A stretch of 17,399 bases of DNA from Bacillota bacterium (GCA_030706015.1 JAUZPI010000081.1:1-17399); one strand, 5' to 3'; counted from the first letter of the stretch, positions 6,599 to 14,687 are shown. Numbers and translations: made by a program. The notes: generated by a model not told the origin, from the sequence alone.

Positions 6599-6865
6599 TT
6601 TATTTCTCCCCTTCTAAATATTATTACAGTACCCTCATACATAACAAACACCTAATAAATTTAAGTTTATATTTACAGTTCCCAGCTTCTATCTGTCTTT
6701 TGTATACTAAAAAATATTATCCAGAAACTTAGGAACCATCATCTCTCACTTTCAGAAGTGAAGTGTTGCGGCTTGTAACCATCATATAAATATACAACAT
6801 ATTTAAGTAATCAAACAATCAAACTATAGCAATACTAACCTGAAATTCCAATGCTCATAACTATT
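6599..6865 (-). promoter_or_regulatory. Long untranslated leader of greA-lysS
   Basis: The stretch between the predicted transcription start (about 6865) and the greA ATG is about 265 nt and has no convincing gene. A block at roughly 6721-6790 is clearly richer in G+C than its surroundings. It holds a 6-bp hairpin (TCACTT / AAGTGA, 6746-6761) flanked by direct repeats AACCATCAT (6734-6742 and 6777-6785). A 23-codon minus-strand frame (6729-6800) crosses this block but has no ribosome binding site. No known riboswitch consensus was recognised, and the block could also be an intergenic repeat copy. Confidence 0.45.
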
Positions 6866-6871
6866 TAAGAT

Positions 6872-6900
6872 ATTATAAAACAGGCTAATAATATTGTCAA
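6872..6900 (-). promoter_or_regulatory. Consensus promoter of greA-lysS
   Basis: TTGACA (6895-6900), 17 bp, TATAAT (6872-6877) on the minus strand: a full match to the vegetative sigma-A consensus in both hexamers and spacing. Confidence 0.88.
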
Positions 6901-7042
6901 CATTTGCAATCGGATTAGGATTAACCTTTTAATACAACATACCAGCCAATGTAAACATATACATGTTTGTATATTTATTATATTGTATTACTACTACCGC
7001 GAATTAATGCTAGTTATTAACACTAAACTACAATTATTTAGT
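6901..7042. other. dusB to greA spacer without a gene
   Basis: These 142 bp lie between the dusB stop codon and the greA promoter. A 7-bp inverted repeat (TAAACTA / TAGTTTA) overlaps the dusB stop and a 6-bp one (AAACAT / ATGTTT, near 6952-6967) lies further on. Neither has a T-run, so no clear dusB terminator is visible and some read-through into greA is possible. Confidence 0.5.
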
Positions 7043-8011
7043 TTATTCTTTAATTTCAAGTTTGTACTCTTCTAGCAATTTTATAACACCATCACTAAAC
7101 TTTTCTGTATTTATTCTAACTTTTATATCTGTACAGTTTTTTAATCCCTTTATATACCATGCTATATTTTTTCTCATTTCTCTTACAGCTCTATCTTCAC
7201 CATACTGCTTTACAGCTAATTTAAAATGGTCTATACATAATTGAACTTTTTGGTAGGGCTTAGGATATACTACTTCTTCTCCATTTAGAGCCTGCTTAAT
7301 CTCTCTAAATAACCACGGATTTCCCAAAGCACCTCTAGCAATCATAATAGCATCACACTTAGTAAGTTTTGTGATATCAATTGCATCTTGAGGGTTAAAC
7401 ACATCTCCGTTTCCTATAACTGGTATACTCACCGCTGATTTGACTTGTCTTATTATGTCCCAATCAGCCTTACCCTCATACATTTGTTCTCTAGTTCTTC
7501 CATGAACTGCAACTGCATCTGCACCGGCTTCCTCCATTTGTTTAGCAAATTCAACAGCATTTATATTATTGCTATCAAACCCTTTTCTAAATTTAACTGT
7601 AACTGGTTTTGCAGATGCCTTTTTTACTTCTTTAACAATTTCAGCTGCTAGTTTTGGATTCTTCATAAGAGCAGAACCTTCTCCATTCTTCACAATTTTA
7701 GGAGCCGGACACCCCATGTTAATATCCACAATACAAATATCTTTATTTTCATTAAATAAATCACATGCCTTTGCCATAACCAATGGCTCATTCCCAAATA
7801 TCTGCACAGCAACTGGTGCTTCTTCTTCAGAAATTTCTAAAAGTTCTTCAGTATTTTTACTTCCATAATATAATGCCTTTGCACTTACCATTTCAGTATA
7901 GACAAGACCACAGCCCATTTTTTTGCACAATCCCCTAAATACTATATCTGTTACTCCTGCCATTGGTGCTAAAAAAACATTATTATCAAACTGAAGTTGA
8001 GATATCTTCAT
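7043..8011 (-). CDS. dusB: tRNA-dihydrouridine synthase, DusB family
   Basis: This 322-residue flavoenzyme uses FMN and NADPH to reduce uridines in the tRNA D-loop. It is a TIM barrel with the family marks LAPMAGVTDIVFR (14-26), DINMGCPAPKIVKNGEGSAL (96-115) holding the catalytic Cys101, VKFRKGFD (139-146), AVHGRTREQMYEGKADW (168-184), IGNGDVFN (199-206) and ARGALGNPWLF (225-235), then a helical tRNA-binding C-terminus. The ATG has AGGTG seven bases upstream. Gene order and the INMGCPAPK form point to the DusB subgroup. It starts 42 bp after the coaX stop with no promoter between, so it is the second gene of a coaX-dusB unit. Confidence 0.95.
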   Translation of the reverse strand: MKISQLQFDNNVFLAPMAGVTDIVFRGLCKKMGCGLVYTEMVSAKALYYGSKNTEELLEISEEEAPVAVQIFGNEPLVMAKACDLFNENKDICIVDINMGCPAPKIVKNGEGSALMKNPKLAAEIVKEVKKASAKPVTVKFRKGFDSNNINAVEFAKQMEEAGADAVAVHGRTREQMYEGKADWDIIRQVKSAVSIPVIGNGDVFNPQDAIDITKLTKCDAIMIARGALGNPWLFREIKQALNGEEVVYPKPYQKVQLCIDHFKLAVKQYGEDRAVREMRKNIAWYIKGLKNCTDIKVRINTEKFSDGVIKLLEEYKLEIKE

Positions 8012-8053
8012 ATTTATTCACCTTCACTTATTGTCAATCTAAGCGAAACCATT

Positions 8054-8836
8054 CTATTGACTAGTATTTTTCTCATATATTATTCTAAGCCCTTCCAAAG
8101 TCAGGAAAGGATTTATCACATCTACATTACTGCATTCTTCACTTATTAATTTTGCCAATCCTCCAGTAGCAACTACTAAAGGTTCTTCTTCTCCTAATTC
8201 CATAAGCTCACTTTTTATCTTAGACACGATGTATGATACCTGACCAATGTATCCATAAACTATGCCAGCTTGCATACTACTTACTGTATTTTTGCAAATA
8301 AGTGATTGAGGTTTTATCAATTCTACTCTGGGCAGCTTTGAAGCCTTTTGGAATAGTGCTTCAGAGGATATCTTCAGTCCTGGACAAATGGTTCCACCAA
8401 GATAATCTCCATTTGCTCTAATAGCACAAAATGTTGTAGCCGTGCCAAAATCAATAATCACTAATGCTCGCTTATATATTTCATGAGCAGCTACTGCATT
8501 AACTATTCTATCTGCACCAACTTCTCTCGGATTATCGTATTTTATATTTATACCTGTTTTAACACCTGGTCCTACTACTAACGGGGCAATTTCAAAATAC
8601 TTCTTTATCATATGTTCTAAAGAATACATAATACTTGGTACTACTGAAGAGATAATACATCCCTTTACTTCTTCAAGATTAAGCTTCTTTTGAGAGAATA
8701 AAGTCATAACCTGTATTCCATACTCATCTGCAGATCTCAAAACATCTGTAGATAATCTCCATTCAACTAATAAATTCTTATCTTTATAAACTCCCAGTAC
8801 AATATTAGTATTACCTACATCCAAAACTAAAATCAT
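8054..8836 (-). CDS. coaX: Type III pantothenate kinase (CoaX)
   Basis: This 260-residue cytoplasmic kinase phosphorylates pantothenate, the first step of CoA synthesis. It belongs to the ASKHA fold. The phosphate-1 motif DVGNTNIVLGVY (6-17), GVKTGI (91-96), NPREVGADRIVNAVAAH (102-118), the DFGTATTF loop (129-136) and GGTICPG (147-153) are all present. The frame stays open 37 codons further upstream, but AGGAG lies nine bases before the ATG at 8836, which starts MILVLDVGNTN as in the family. The extra codons run through a promoter and a terminator hairpin, so they are rejected. Type III enzymes are known to resist CoA feedback, and a hairpin in the leader may provide control at the RNA level (inference). 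Followed by dusB. Confidence 0.96.
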   Translation of the reverse strand: MILVLDVGNTNIVLGVYKDKNLLVEWRLSTDVLRSADEYGIQVMTLFSQKKLNLEEVKGCIISSVVPSIMYSLEHMIKKYFEIAPLVVGPGVKTGINIKYDNPREVGADRIVNAVAAHEIYKRALVIIDFGTATTFCAIRANGDYLGGTICPGLKISSEALFQKASKLPRVELIKPQSLICKNTVSSMQAGIVYGYIGQVSYIVSKIKSELMELGEEEPLVVATGGLAKLISEECSNVDVINPFLTLEGLRIIYEKNTSQ

Positions 8837-8850
8837 ATCAACGCTCTCCT

Positions 8851-8885
8851 TAAAAAATAATAAGAACAGCCCTAGGGCTGCTCTC
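8851..8885 (-). terminator. Terminator/attenuator hairpin in the coaX leader
   Basis: A GC-rich palindrome centred on CAGCCCTAGGGCTG (8867-8880), extended by G-U and A-U pairs, is followed on the minus strand by TTATTATTTTTT and then directly by the coaX Shine-Dalgarno AGGAG. It lies 120 bp beyond the fhs stop but only about 27 bp beyond the expected start of transcription from the coaX promoter. It may therefore end fhs read-through and also attenuate coaX. Confidence 0.8.
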
Positions 8886-8918
8886 AAAATGCTTAGCATA
8901 GTCGTATGCAGTGATTTC

Positions 8919-8947
8919 ATTGTACCAATTGAAGTAACTTTGGTCAA
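8919..8947 (-). promoter_or_regulatory. coaX-dusB promoter
   Basis: TTGACC (8942-8947), 17 bp, TACAAT (8919-8924) on the minus strand, with TGG forming an extended -10. The start of transcription is expected near 8912, upstream of the leader hairpin. Confidence 0.8.
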
Positions 8948-9005
8948 GGATATTTCATCAGTTCACCGCTTCTAAGTCTTTCAAACACCCTAAGGTTGTA
9001 ACGTT

Positions 9006-10676
9006 CTAGAATAAGCCCACAATAGATCCATTCTCATCTATATCCATTCTCTCTGCTGCTGGCACTTTCGGCAATCCAGGCATAGTCATAATGTCTCCTG
9101 TTAACACGACTATAAATCCAGCACCATTGGATACTCTTACTTCCTTAACATTAACACTAAAATCTTTCGCCCTTCCAAGCAGGTTAGGATTATCTGATAA
9201 TGAATATTGAGTTTTAGCTACACAAATAGGCAACTTATCCATGCCGAATTTTTCAATTTCAGCTATTTGTTTTTGCGCATTTCCAGTATAAGTTACACCA
9301 TCAGCACCATAAATCTCTTTTGATATTATATCCATCTTTTCTCTTATGCTTAATTTGTCATCATATAAATAATTGAAATTATTTTCTGTATTTTCTATCG
9401 CATGTAAAACCTGTTTACCAAGTTCAAGTCCACCTTCTCCGCCTTTTTCCCATACTTCAGCTAGAGCCACTTGAACATTCATCTCACCACAGTAATTTTT
9501 AATCAGCGTCAATTCCTCATCAGAGTCTGTAATGAACTTATTCATAGCAACCACTACAGGAAGACCATATTTCTTGATATTCTCAATTTGTTTTCCTAGA
9601 TTTTCAAGTCCTTTTGCTAATTCCTCTACATCTGGTTCATTTAACTTATCCTTCTTAACTCCACCATGATGCTTTAAAGCTCTAACTGTAGCAACAATTA
9701 CTACACAACTAGGTTTAAGCTTTCCATATCTACATTTTATATCAAAGAATTTTTCTGCTCCTAAGTCTGCTCCAAAGCCCGCTTCTGTTACTGCATATTC
9801 CCCTAGCTTAAGAGCCATTTTTGTAGCAAGAATACTATTGCATCCATGAGCTATATTAGCAAATGGTCCTCCATGTATAATTGCTGGTGTATTTTCTAAT
9901 GTTTGAACTAAATTTGGTCTAATTGCATCCTTCATAAGAAGTGCCATTGCACCTTGAACGCCAAGGTCTTTACAATACACTGGGTTCCCCTCTATATCAT
10001 AAGCTACCAGAATCTTTCCCATTCTCTCTTTTAAATCCATCAAGCTATTAGACAAGCATAAAATAGCCATTATTTCTGAAGCTACTGTTATCATAAATCC
10101 ATCTTCTCTAGGGAAGCCATTTACTTTGCCACCTAAACCAACTACTATTTCTCTAAGAGCTCTGTCATTCATATCCATAACTCTCTTAAAAATTATTCTT
10201 CTTTGATCTATATTCAATGAGTTTCCCTGGTGTATATGATTATCTATAGCAGCTGCTAATAAATTATTTGCAGCAGTTATAGCATGCATGTCTCCTGTAA
10301 AGTGCAGATTTATATCTTCCATCGGAACAACTTGCGCATAACCACCACCTGCTGCTCCTCCTTTTATTCCAAATACAGGCCCTAAAGATGGTTCTCTTAA
10401 AGCTATAACAGTTCTTTTACCAAGTTTATTTAAAGCATCACCCAAACCTACAGTCACTGTAGATTTGCCTTCACCAGCCGGTGTCGGATTTATAGCTGTT
10501 ACTAATATTAATTTACCATTTTCTTTACTTTCATTTTTCTTTAGAACATCTAATGATATTTTACATTTATATTTTCCGTATAAATCAATATCTTCCTCTG
10601 TTAAACCTAGTCCTTGAGCCACTTTAATTATGGGTTCCATTTTTGCATTTTGTGCTATTTCGATATCAGTTTTCAT
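9006..10676 (-). CDS. fhs: Formate--tetrahydrofolate ligase
   Basis: This 556-residue cytoplasmic enzyme makes 10-formyl-THF from formate, THF and ATP. It feeds purine and formyl-Met-tRNA synthesis and, in acetogens, the methyl branch of CO2 fixation. The nucleotide loop NPTPAGEGKSTVTVGLGDAL (63-82) and the highly conserved REPSLGPVFGIKGGAAGGGY (94-113) are intact, as is FTGDMHAITAANNLLAA. It is full length for the family. The ATG has GGGGG about eight bases upstream. It is monocistronic by position: the ftsH terminator lies before it, and the coaX promoter and hairpin come after it. Its promoter region holds two inverted repeats that could be regulator sites. The gene alone does not show acetogenesis, since most clostridia carry it. 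Confidence 0.98.
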   Translation of the reverse strand: MKTDIEIAQNAKMEPIIKVAQGLGLTEEDIDLYGKYKCKISLDVLKKNESKENGKLILVTAINPTPAGEGKSTVTVGLGDALNKLGKRTVIALREPSLGPVFGIKGGAAGGGYAQVVPMEDINLHFTGDMHAITAANNLLAAAIDNHIHQGNSLNIDQRRIIFKRVMDMNDRALREIVVGLGGKVNGFPREDGFMITVASEIMAILCLSNSLMDLKERMGKILVAYDIEGNPVYCKDLGVQGAMALLMKDAIRPNLVQTLENTPAIIHGGPFANIAHGCNSILATKMALKLGEYAVTEAGFGADLGAEKFFDIKCRYGKLKPSCVVIVATVRALKHHGGVKKDKLNEPDVEELAKGLENLGKQIENIKKYGLPVVVAMNKFITDSDEELTLIKNYCGEMNVQVALAEVWEKGGEGGLELGKQVLHAIENTENNFNYLYDDKLSIREKMDIISKEIYGADGVTYTGNAQKQIAEIEKFGMDKLPICVAKTQYSLSDNPNLLGRAKDFSVNVKEVRVSNGAGFIVVLTGDIMTMPGLPKVPAAERMDIDENGSIVGLF

Positions 10677-10693
10677 TTAAATGCCCCCTTATG

Positions 10694-10738
10694 TAATATT
10701 AAAAGTTTTTGCAAATTCCAACAATACTTTTAATATTA
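10694..10738. repeat. Inverted repeat overlapping the fhs -10
   Basis: Two 13-base arms (TAATATTAAAAGT at 10694-10706 and ACTTTTAATATTA at 10726-10738) are perfect reverse complements with a 19-base loop. The right arm overlaps the fhs -10 hexamer. The arms are very AT-rich, so chance is less excluded than the length suggests. Operator or leader-hairpin roles are both inference. Confidence 0.7.
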
Positions 10739-10743
10739 TACCA
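10735..10743 (-). promoter_or_regulatory. fhs promoter (extended -10)
   Basis: TGGTATAAT on the minus strand is a perfect extended -10, about 60 bp before the fhs ATG. No good -35 is present; the -35 region lies inside an inverted repeat (10750-10773), which suggests a site for an activator or repressor. Confidence 0.68.
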
Positions 10744-10749
10744 CATTAT

Positions 10750-10773
10750 CTTTGTTTTAGAACCCTAACAAAG
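10750..10773. promoter_or_regulatory. Candidate operator at the fhs -35 region
   Basis: CTTTGTT (10750-10756) and AACAAAG (10767-10773) form a 7-bp inverted repeat with a 10-bp gap. Half-sites about 17 bp apart suit a dimeric regulator. The repeat straddles the position where a -35 should be. No specific regulator is recognised. Confidence 0.4.
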
Positions 10774-10805
10774 GTTACAAATTGGATGTTATATATTTTT
10801 ATAAA

Positions 10806-10838
10806 GAAAAACGACCTATCTTATTAAAAAGATAGGTC
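10806..10838 (-). terminator. ftsH terminator containing the ftsH stop codon
   Basis: GACCTATCTT / AAGATAGGTC (10813-10822 and 10829-10838) is a perfect 10-bp stem. On the minus strand it is followed by GTTTTTC. The ftsH TAA (10824-10826) lies in the 6-base loop, so the last codons of ftsH encode one arm. Confidence 0.9.
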
Positions 10839-12656
10839 ATTTGTATTGTCTTGTTCATTATTAAATATCTCTTCAAATTCGTCGCCTTCAAGTTTTTCTT
10901 TTTCAAGTAAAGCCTTTGCTACAGCATGAAGTTTATTAATATTTTCTGTTAATAAAGTTTCTGCTCTACTATACGCGGTTCCAATAAGATTTTTCACTTC
11001 AGCATCGATTTTTGAAGCTACTTCTTCACTAAAGTTTCTGCTTCTACCGATATCTCTGCCAAGGAAAACTTCATCATTATCAGTTCCAAAGGATATTGTA
11101 CCAAGTTCATCACTCATACCATATTCCATAACCATTTTTCTAGCTATAGAACTAGCCCTATCAATATCATTCTTAGCTCCTGTACTTATATCACCGATAA
11201 TAAGTTTTTCAGCCACTCTTCCTCCAAGAAGTCCAACCATCTCATCAAGAAGTCTTAACTTAGAAGTATAAGCTCTGTCTTCTTCTGGCAAATGCATAGT
11301 ATACCCACCTGCCATACCTCTTGGTATTATACTAATTTGATGAACTGGATCTGAGTTTGGAAGAAGCTTCATAACAACTGCATGCCCTGCTTCATGGTAA
11401 GCAGTAAGTCTTCTGTCTTTTTCGCTTATTACTCTGCTCTTCTTTTCTGGTCCAGCAATAACTCTAGTAATCGCCTCTTCTAATTCATCCATTCCTATAA
11501 CATTTTTGTTATTTCTAACCGCTAATAGTGCAGCCTCATTTGCAAGATTTTCAAGATCAGCACCTGTGAAGCCTGGTGTTCTCTTTGCTAAGATATCAAG
11601 TTTAATATTAGGATCCATAGGCTTATTTTTTGAGTGAACTTTAAGTATCTCTTCTCTGCCCTTTACATCTGGTGCTCCAACAAGAATCTGCCTATCAAAT
11701 CTACCTGGTCTTAATAACGCACGATCTAATATATCAGGTCTATTTGTTGCCGCTAAAAGTATTATTCCTTCATTGATACCAAAACCATCCATCTCAACAA
11801 GTAATTGATTTAATGTTTGCTCTCTTTCATCATGTCCTCCACCAAGACCGGCACCTCTTTGTCTACCAACCGCATCTATTTCATCAATAAACACTATACA
11901 TGGTGAATTCTTTTTTGCCTGTTCAAATAAGTCTCTAACCCTTGATGCACCTACACCAACAAACATTTCAACAAAATCAGAACCTGAAATACTAAAGAAA
12001 GGAACTCCAGCTTCTCCAGCTACTGCTTTTGCAAGAAGAGTTTTACCCGTTCCAGGAGGTCCTACAAGAAGAACTCCTTTAGGTATTCTAGCTCCCATTT
12101 CTAAATATCTTTTTGGCTGCTTTAAGAAGTCAACAATTTCTGCAAGCTCTGCTTTTTCTTCATCAGCACCAGCAACTTGCTCAAAGGTAACTCTTTTCTT
12201 ATCTGGTGTAGCCATTTTTGCTCTGCTTTTTCCAAAGCTCATAACACCTTTACTTCCCCCACCTTGGGCTTGCTGCATAAACATTATCCAAAGCACTATC
12301 ATCATTACAACAATCAGTATGGAAGGTAAGTAACTAAGCCAAAGCGGAACACTAGCTGGCGCAGCATAGGACTCGATAACTTTCTGCTGCAAATCTGGAT
12401 GCTGTCCAATGAATTGTATTAATCTTTCTTGAGGTACTATAGTCTCAGCCTTTGTACCATCCTTATATGTAACCTCTACAGTCATCCTGTCATCCTTTAC
12501 CTGAAAGGACTTTATATTATCATTTACATATTGTTTTTCAAACTCATTAAAACTAATCGGGGTGCTACTTCTACCTGTTCCAAGCAATGCTAAGGCAATA
12601 AAAATAACACCAGTTGTCACTATAATCCAAATCGTGGCACTTGAAAATTTTTTCAA
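10824..12656 (-). CDS. ftsH: ATP-dependent zinc metalloprotease FtsH
   Basis: This 610-residue membrane-anchored AAA+ protease degrades misassembled membrane proteins and some regulators. Two membrane segments (about 8-26 and 108-128) flank an extracytoplasmic part of some 80 residues. The AAA+ domain has Walker A GPPGTGKT (199-206), Walker B IVFIDEID (254-261) and the second region of homology ATNRPDILDRALLRPGRFDR (303-322). The zinc protease domain has HEAGH (421-425), and the third ligand is probably D497 in NDID. The start is TTG, supported by GAGGGGGG six bases upstream. It follows hpt by 80 bp but has its own promoter in that gap. The order tilS-hpt-ftsH is conserved in Firmicutes. Confidence 0.98.
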   Translation of the reverse strand: MKKFSSATIWIIVTTGVIFIALALLGTGRSSTPISFNEFEKQYVNDNIKSFQVKDDRMTVEVTYKDGTKAETIVPQERLIQFIGQHPDLQQKVIESYAAPASVPLWLSYLPSILIVVMMIVLWIMFMQQAQGGGSKGVMSFGKSRAKMATPDKKRVTFEQVAGADEEKAELAEIVDFLKQPKRYLEMGARIPKGVLLVGPPGTGKTLLAKAVAGEAGVPFFSISGSDFVEMFVGVGASRVRDLFEQAKKNSPCIVFIDEIDAVGRQRGAGLGGGHDEREQTLNQLLVEMDGFGINEGIILLAATNRPDILDRALLRPGRFDRQILVGAPDVKGREEILKVHSKNKPMDPNIKLDILAKRTPGFTGADLENLANEAALLAVRNNKNVIGMDELEEAITRVIAGPEKKSRVISEKDRRLTAYHEAGHAVVMKLLPNSDPVHQISIIPRGMAGGYTMHLPEEDRAYTSKLRLLDEMVGLLGGRVAEKLIIGDISTGAKNDIDRASSIARKMVMEYGMSDELGTISFGTDNDEVFLGRDIGRSRNFSEEVASKIDAEVKNLIGTAYSRAETLLTENINKLHAVAKALLEKEKLEGDEFEEIFNNEQDNTNDLSF

Positions 12657-12692
12657 AATTGGCCCCCCTCTCTTTAACAGTAATTATTTAAA

Positions 12693-12721
12693 ATTGTATC
12701 ATAAGGAATTTTTAGGTGCAA
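12693..12721 (-). promoter_or_regulatory. ftsH promoter
   Basis: TTGCAC (12716-12721), 17 bp, TACAAT (12693-12698) on the minus strand, with TGA giving an extended -10. It lies between hpt and ftsH, about 37 bp before the TTG start, so ftsH can be expressed apart from tilS-hpt. Confidence 0.72.
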
Positions 12722-12736
12722 CAAAATATGTATTAA

Positions 12737-13273
12737 TTATTTATAAACTTCTTCTTTTAGTATACCAATGTATGGTAGATTCCTATACTTTTCTGCATAA
12801 TCTAATCCATATCCCACTAAAAAATAATCAGGCACATCAAATCCAATATACTTAGCATGTATCTCTGCTTTTCTCCTGTCTGGTTTATTTAGTAAACTTG
12901 CTATTTCTAAAGACTTAGGTTTTCTAGCATCTAAATACTCTTTTAGGTACTTTAGCGTTACACCTGAATCTATTATATCTTCAACAATAACAACGTCTTT
13001 TCCTTCTATTTCAAAATCCAAGTCCTTAAGTATACGCACCACCCCTGATGATTTAGTAGAACTTCCATAACTAGATACAGCCATAAAGTCCATTGAACAT
13101 GGTATAGTTATTTGTTTCATCAAATCTGCCATAAACATAACTGAACCCTTTAGTACACCAACGAGCACTAAGTCCTTACCTGCATAATCTCTACTAATTT
13201 TTGTTCCAATTTCTTTAATCTTTTCTCCTAATTGACCTTCAGTTAGTAATACTTCTTTGATATCCTCTTTCAT
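12737..13273 (-). CDS. hpt: Hypoxanthine phosphoribosyltransferase
   Basis: This 178-residue cytoplasmic salvage enzyme turns hypoxanthine (and usually guanine) plus PRPP into IMP (GMP). It is a type I phosphoribosyltransferase. The PRPP loop VVIVEDIIDSGVTLKYL (94-110) is complete, with the LKGS pyrophosphate loop (41-44), the flexible-loop SYG (68-70) and a C-terminal base-binding part ending in DVPDYFLVGYGLDYAEKYRN. The length is the family norm. The ATG lies two bases after the tilS stop codon and its GAGGAA ribosome binding site is inside the end of tilS, so translation is probably coupled. In Bacillus, HPRT together with TilS can influence ftsH transcription; whether this holds here is unknown. 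Confidence 0.97.
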   Translation of the reverse strand: MKEDIKEVLLTEGQLGEKIKEIGTKISRDYAGKDLVLVGVLKGSVMFMADLMKQITIPCSMDFMAVSSYGSSTKSSGVVRILKDLDFEIEGKDVVIVEDIIDSGVTLKYLKEYLDARKPKSLEIASLLNKPDRRKAEIHAKYIGFDVPDYFLVGYGLDYAEKYRNLPYIGILKEEVYK

Positions 13274-13275
13274 TA

Positions 13276-14655
13276 TTATTCCTCACTTTCGATTTTTATT
13301 TCTAATATATTTCTGGAACTTTTATCAACCTTATACATATCACTTATTCCATATCCTACAATCCATGCAATATCATCTCCAAAGCAAACAAGAGGTATCC
13401 TATCTCTATTCTCCTTAGGAATTTTTAAATCAATAAATAAATCTTTAATTTTTTTACTGCCTTTCATGCCAAGAGGATTGAATTTGTCGCCATTTCTTCT
13501 ATACCTGACACTTATCTTACCTTTTACTTTATCCAAATCAAAGCACTTTACTTTTGAGGAAGTTTTCAAGTTCATATTAGCATTATTATTAAGACGCATA
13601 ATATAAAACTTTAACTTCATTTCATCTATATATACAACATCTTTATCAATATTATATATATTTTCATCCTTTGTTTCCTTACAGGCTTTACCTAACTGTA
13701 TCTCACCATAGTTATTATAAGCAACTATTCCCTTCGGTAAATTAATACTCTTTCCACTTTCATTCCTTTGCAAAGAAATTACATCATATATGTGCTTCTT
13801 GTCAAAATTAAATAAATCTCCTGTCAGTTCTTCCAAAGCCTTTCGTAAAATTCTACTTAATATAGCTTCATGTTCTTTAAAGGCTTCTTTATATATTATA
13901 ATTTTCTCTTTATTCCTATGACAAAACTGATAAAACTTTTCCGTTGATACTTTATCAAAATAATCATTATCAACTTTAGCTGTATCCGCCATTCTATTAA
14001 TTGTCATAACTATATCTTTATTAAAATTATCTCTTATATATGGTATTAATTCTAATCTGATTTTATTTCTAGTATAAATATTTTGAAGATTAGTTTGGTC
14101 TATTCTTGGTGATAAAGAATGCTTTTTGCAGTACTCTTCTATCTCATCTCTGGTTATATCTATTAGCGGTCTTATAAATATACTATCTCTAACAGGCCGT
14201 ATACCTACCATTCCTTCTATTCCCGTGCCTCTAATTATCCTCATGAGGACAGTTTCGGTTTGATCATTTGCATTATGGGCTATAGCTATCTTTTGTGCTG
14301 ATGTGCTCGCTTTAACTTTCTCAAAAAACTCATATCTGACCTGTCTTCCAGCTGTTTCACAGGATATACCTTTTTCAACAGCCAACTTATTAACATCAAT
14401 TCTGGCGCTATAAAATTCTACACCTAAATCCTCACAAAATGTCTTTACATAAGCTTCATCCTTATCAGCTTCTTCCCCTCTGAGACAATGGTTGATGTGG
14501 GCCACTACAATGCTTATATTAAACTGAATTTTAAGCACATTTAAAACATGCAGTAAACATATAGAATCCGGTCCTCCAGATACACCAACTACTATTTTAT
14601 CTCCATTTTCTATCATATTGTTTTGCCTTATGGTGTCTAATACCTTTCCTATCAA
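13276..14655 (-). CDS. tilS: tRNA(Ile)-lysidine synthetase
   Basis: This 459-residue enzyme converts C34 of the CAU-anticodon tRNA-Ile2 to lysidine with ATP and lysine, so that it reads AUA instead of AUG. It is essential in most bacteria. The N-terminal PP-loop SGGPDS (26-31) leads the adenylation domain, which also has VAHINHCLRGEEAD and AIAHNANDQTETVLMRIIRG. A middle helical domain and the C-terminal TilS domain (KFNPLGMKGSKKIKDLF) complete a normal-length protein. The frame opens at a GTG (14664), but AGGAA directly abuts it. TTG at 14655, giving MIGKVLDTIRQN, has AGGA about ten bases upstream and is preferred, with moderate certainty. It is the first gene of the tilS-hpt unit, 70 bp after spoIIE, with its own -10. 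Confidence 0.95.
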   Translation of the reverse strand: MIGKVLDTIRQNNMIENGDKIVVGVSGGPDSICLLHVLNVLKIQFNISIVVAHINHCLRGEEADKDEAYVKTFCEDLGVEFYSARIDVNKLAVEKGISCETAGRQVRYEFFEKVKASTSAQKIAIAHNANDQTETVLMRIIRGTGIEGMVGIRPVRDSIFIRPLIDITRDEIEEYCKKHSLSPRIDQTNLQNIYTRNKIRLELIPYIRDNFNKDIVMTINRMADTAKVDNDYFDKVSTEKFYQFCHRNKEKIIIYKEAFKEHEAILSRILRKALEELTGDLFNFDKKHIYDVISLQRNESGKSINLPKGIVAYNNYGEIQLGKACKETKDENIYNIDKDVVYIDEMKLKFYIMRLNNNANMNLKTSSKVKCFDLDKVKGKISVRYRRNGDKFNPLGMKGSKKIKDLFIDLKIPKENRDRIPLVCFGDDIAWIVGYGISDMYKVDKSSRNILEIKIESEE

Positions 14656-14687
14656 ATGCAACACTTCCTAGAACAAAATTCTTAATA

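Noticed and set aside
6729..6800. A 23-codon minus-strand frame in the greA leader, ending RDDGS
   Set aside because: There is no ribosome binding site before any of its ATGs, and its GC-richer codons reflect the structured or repeat-like block rather than coding bias. Kept only as part of the leader description.
8837..8947. N-terminal extension of CoaX by 37 codons
   Set aside because: These codons run through the -10, the leader and the terminator hairpin. The strong AGGAG and the family-typical MILVLDVGNTN start fix the ATG at 8836.
12562..12855. Plus-strand open frame opposite the ftsH start and hpt end
   Set aside because: It is the antisense shadow of two real genes and has no ribosome binding site or family resemblance. 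The same holds for the open frames opposite murD, lysS, greA, dusB and spoIIE.
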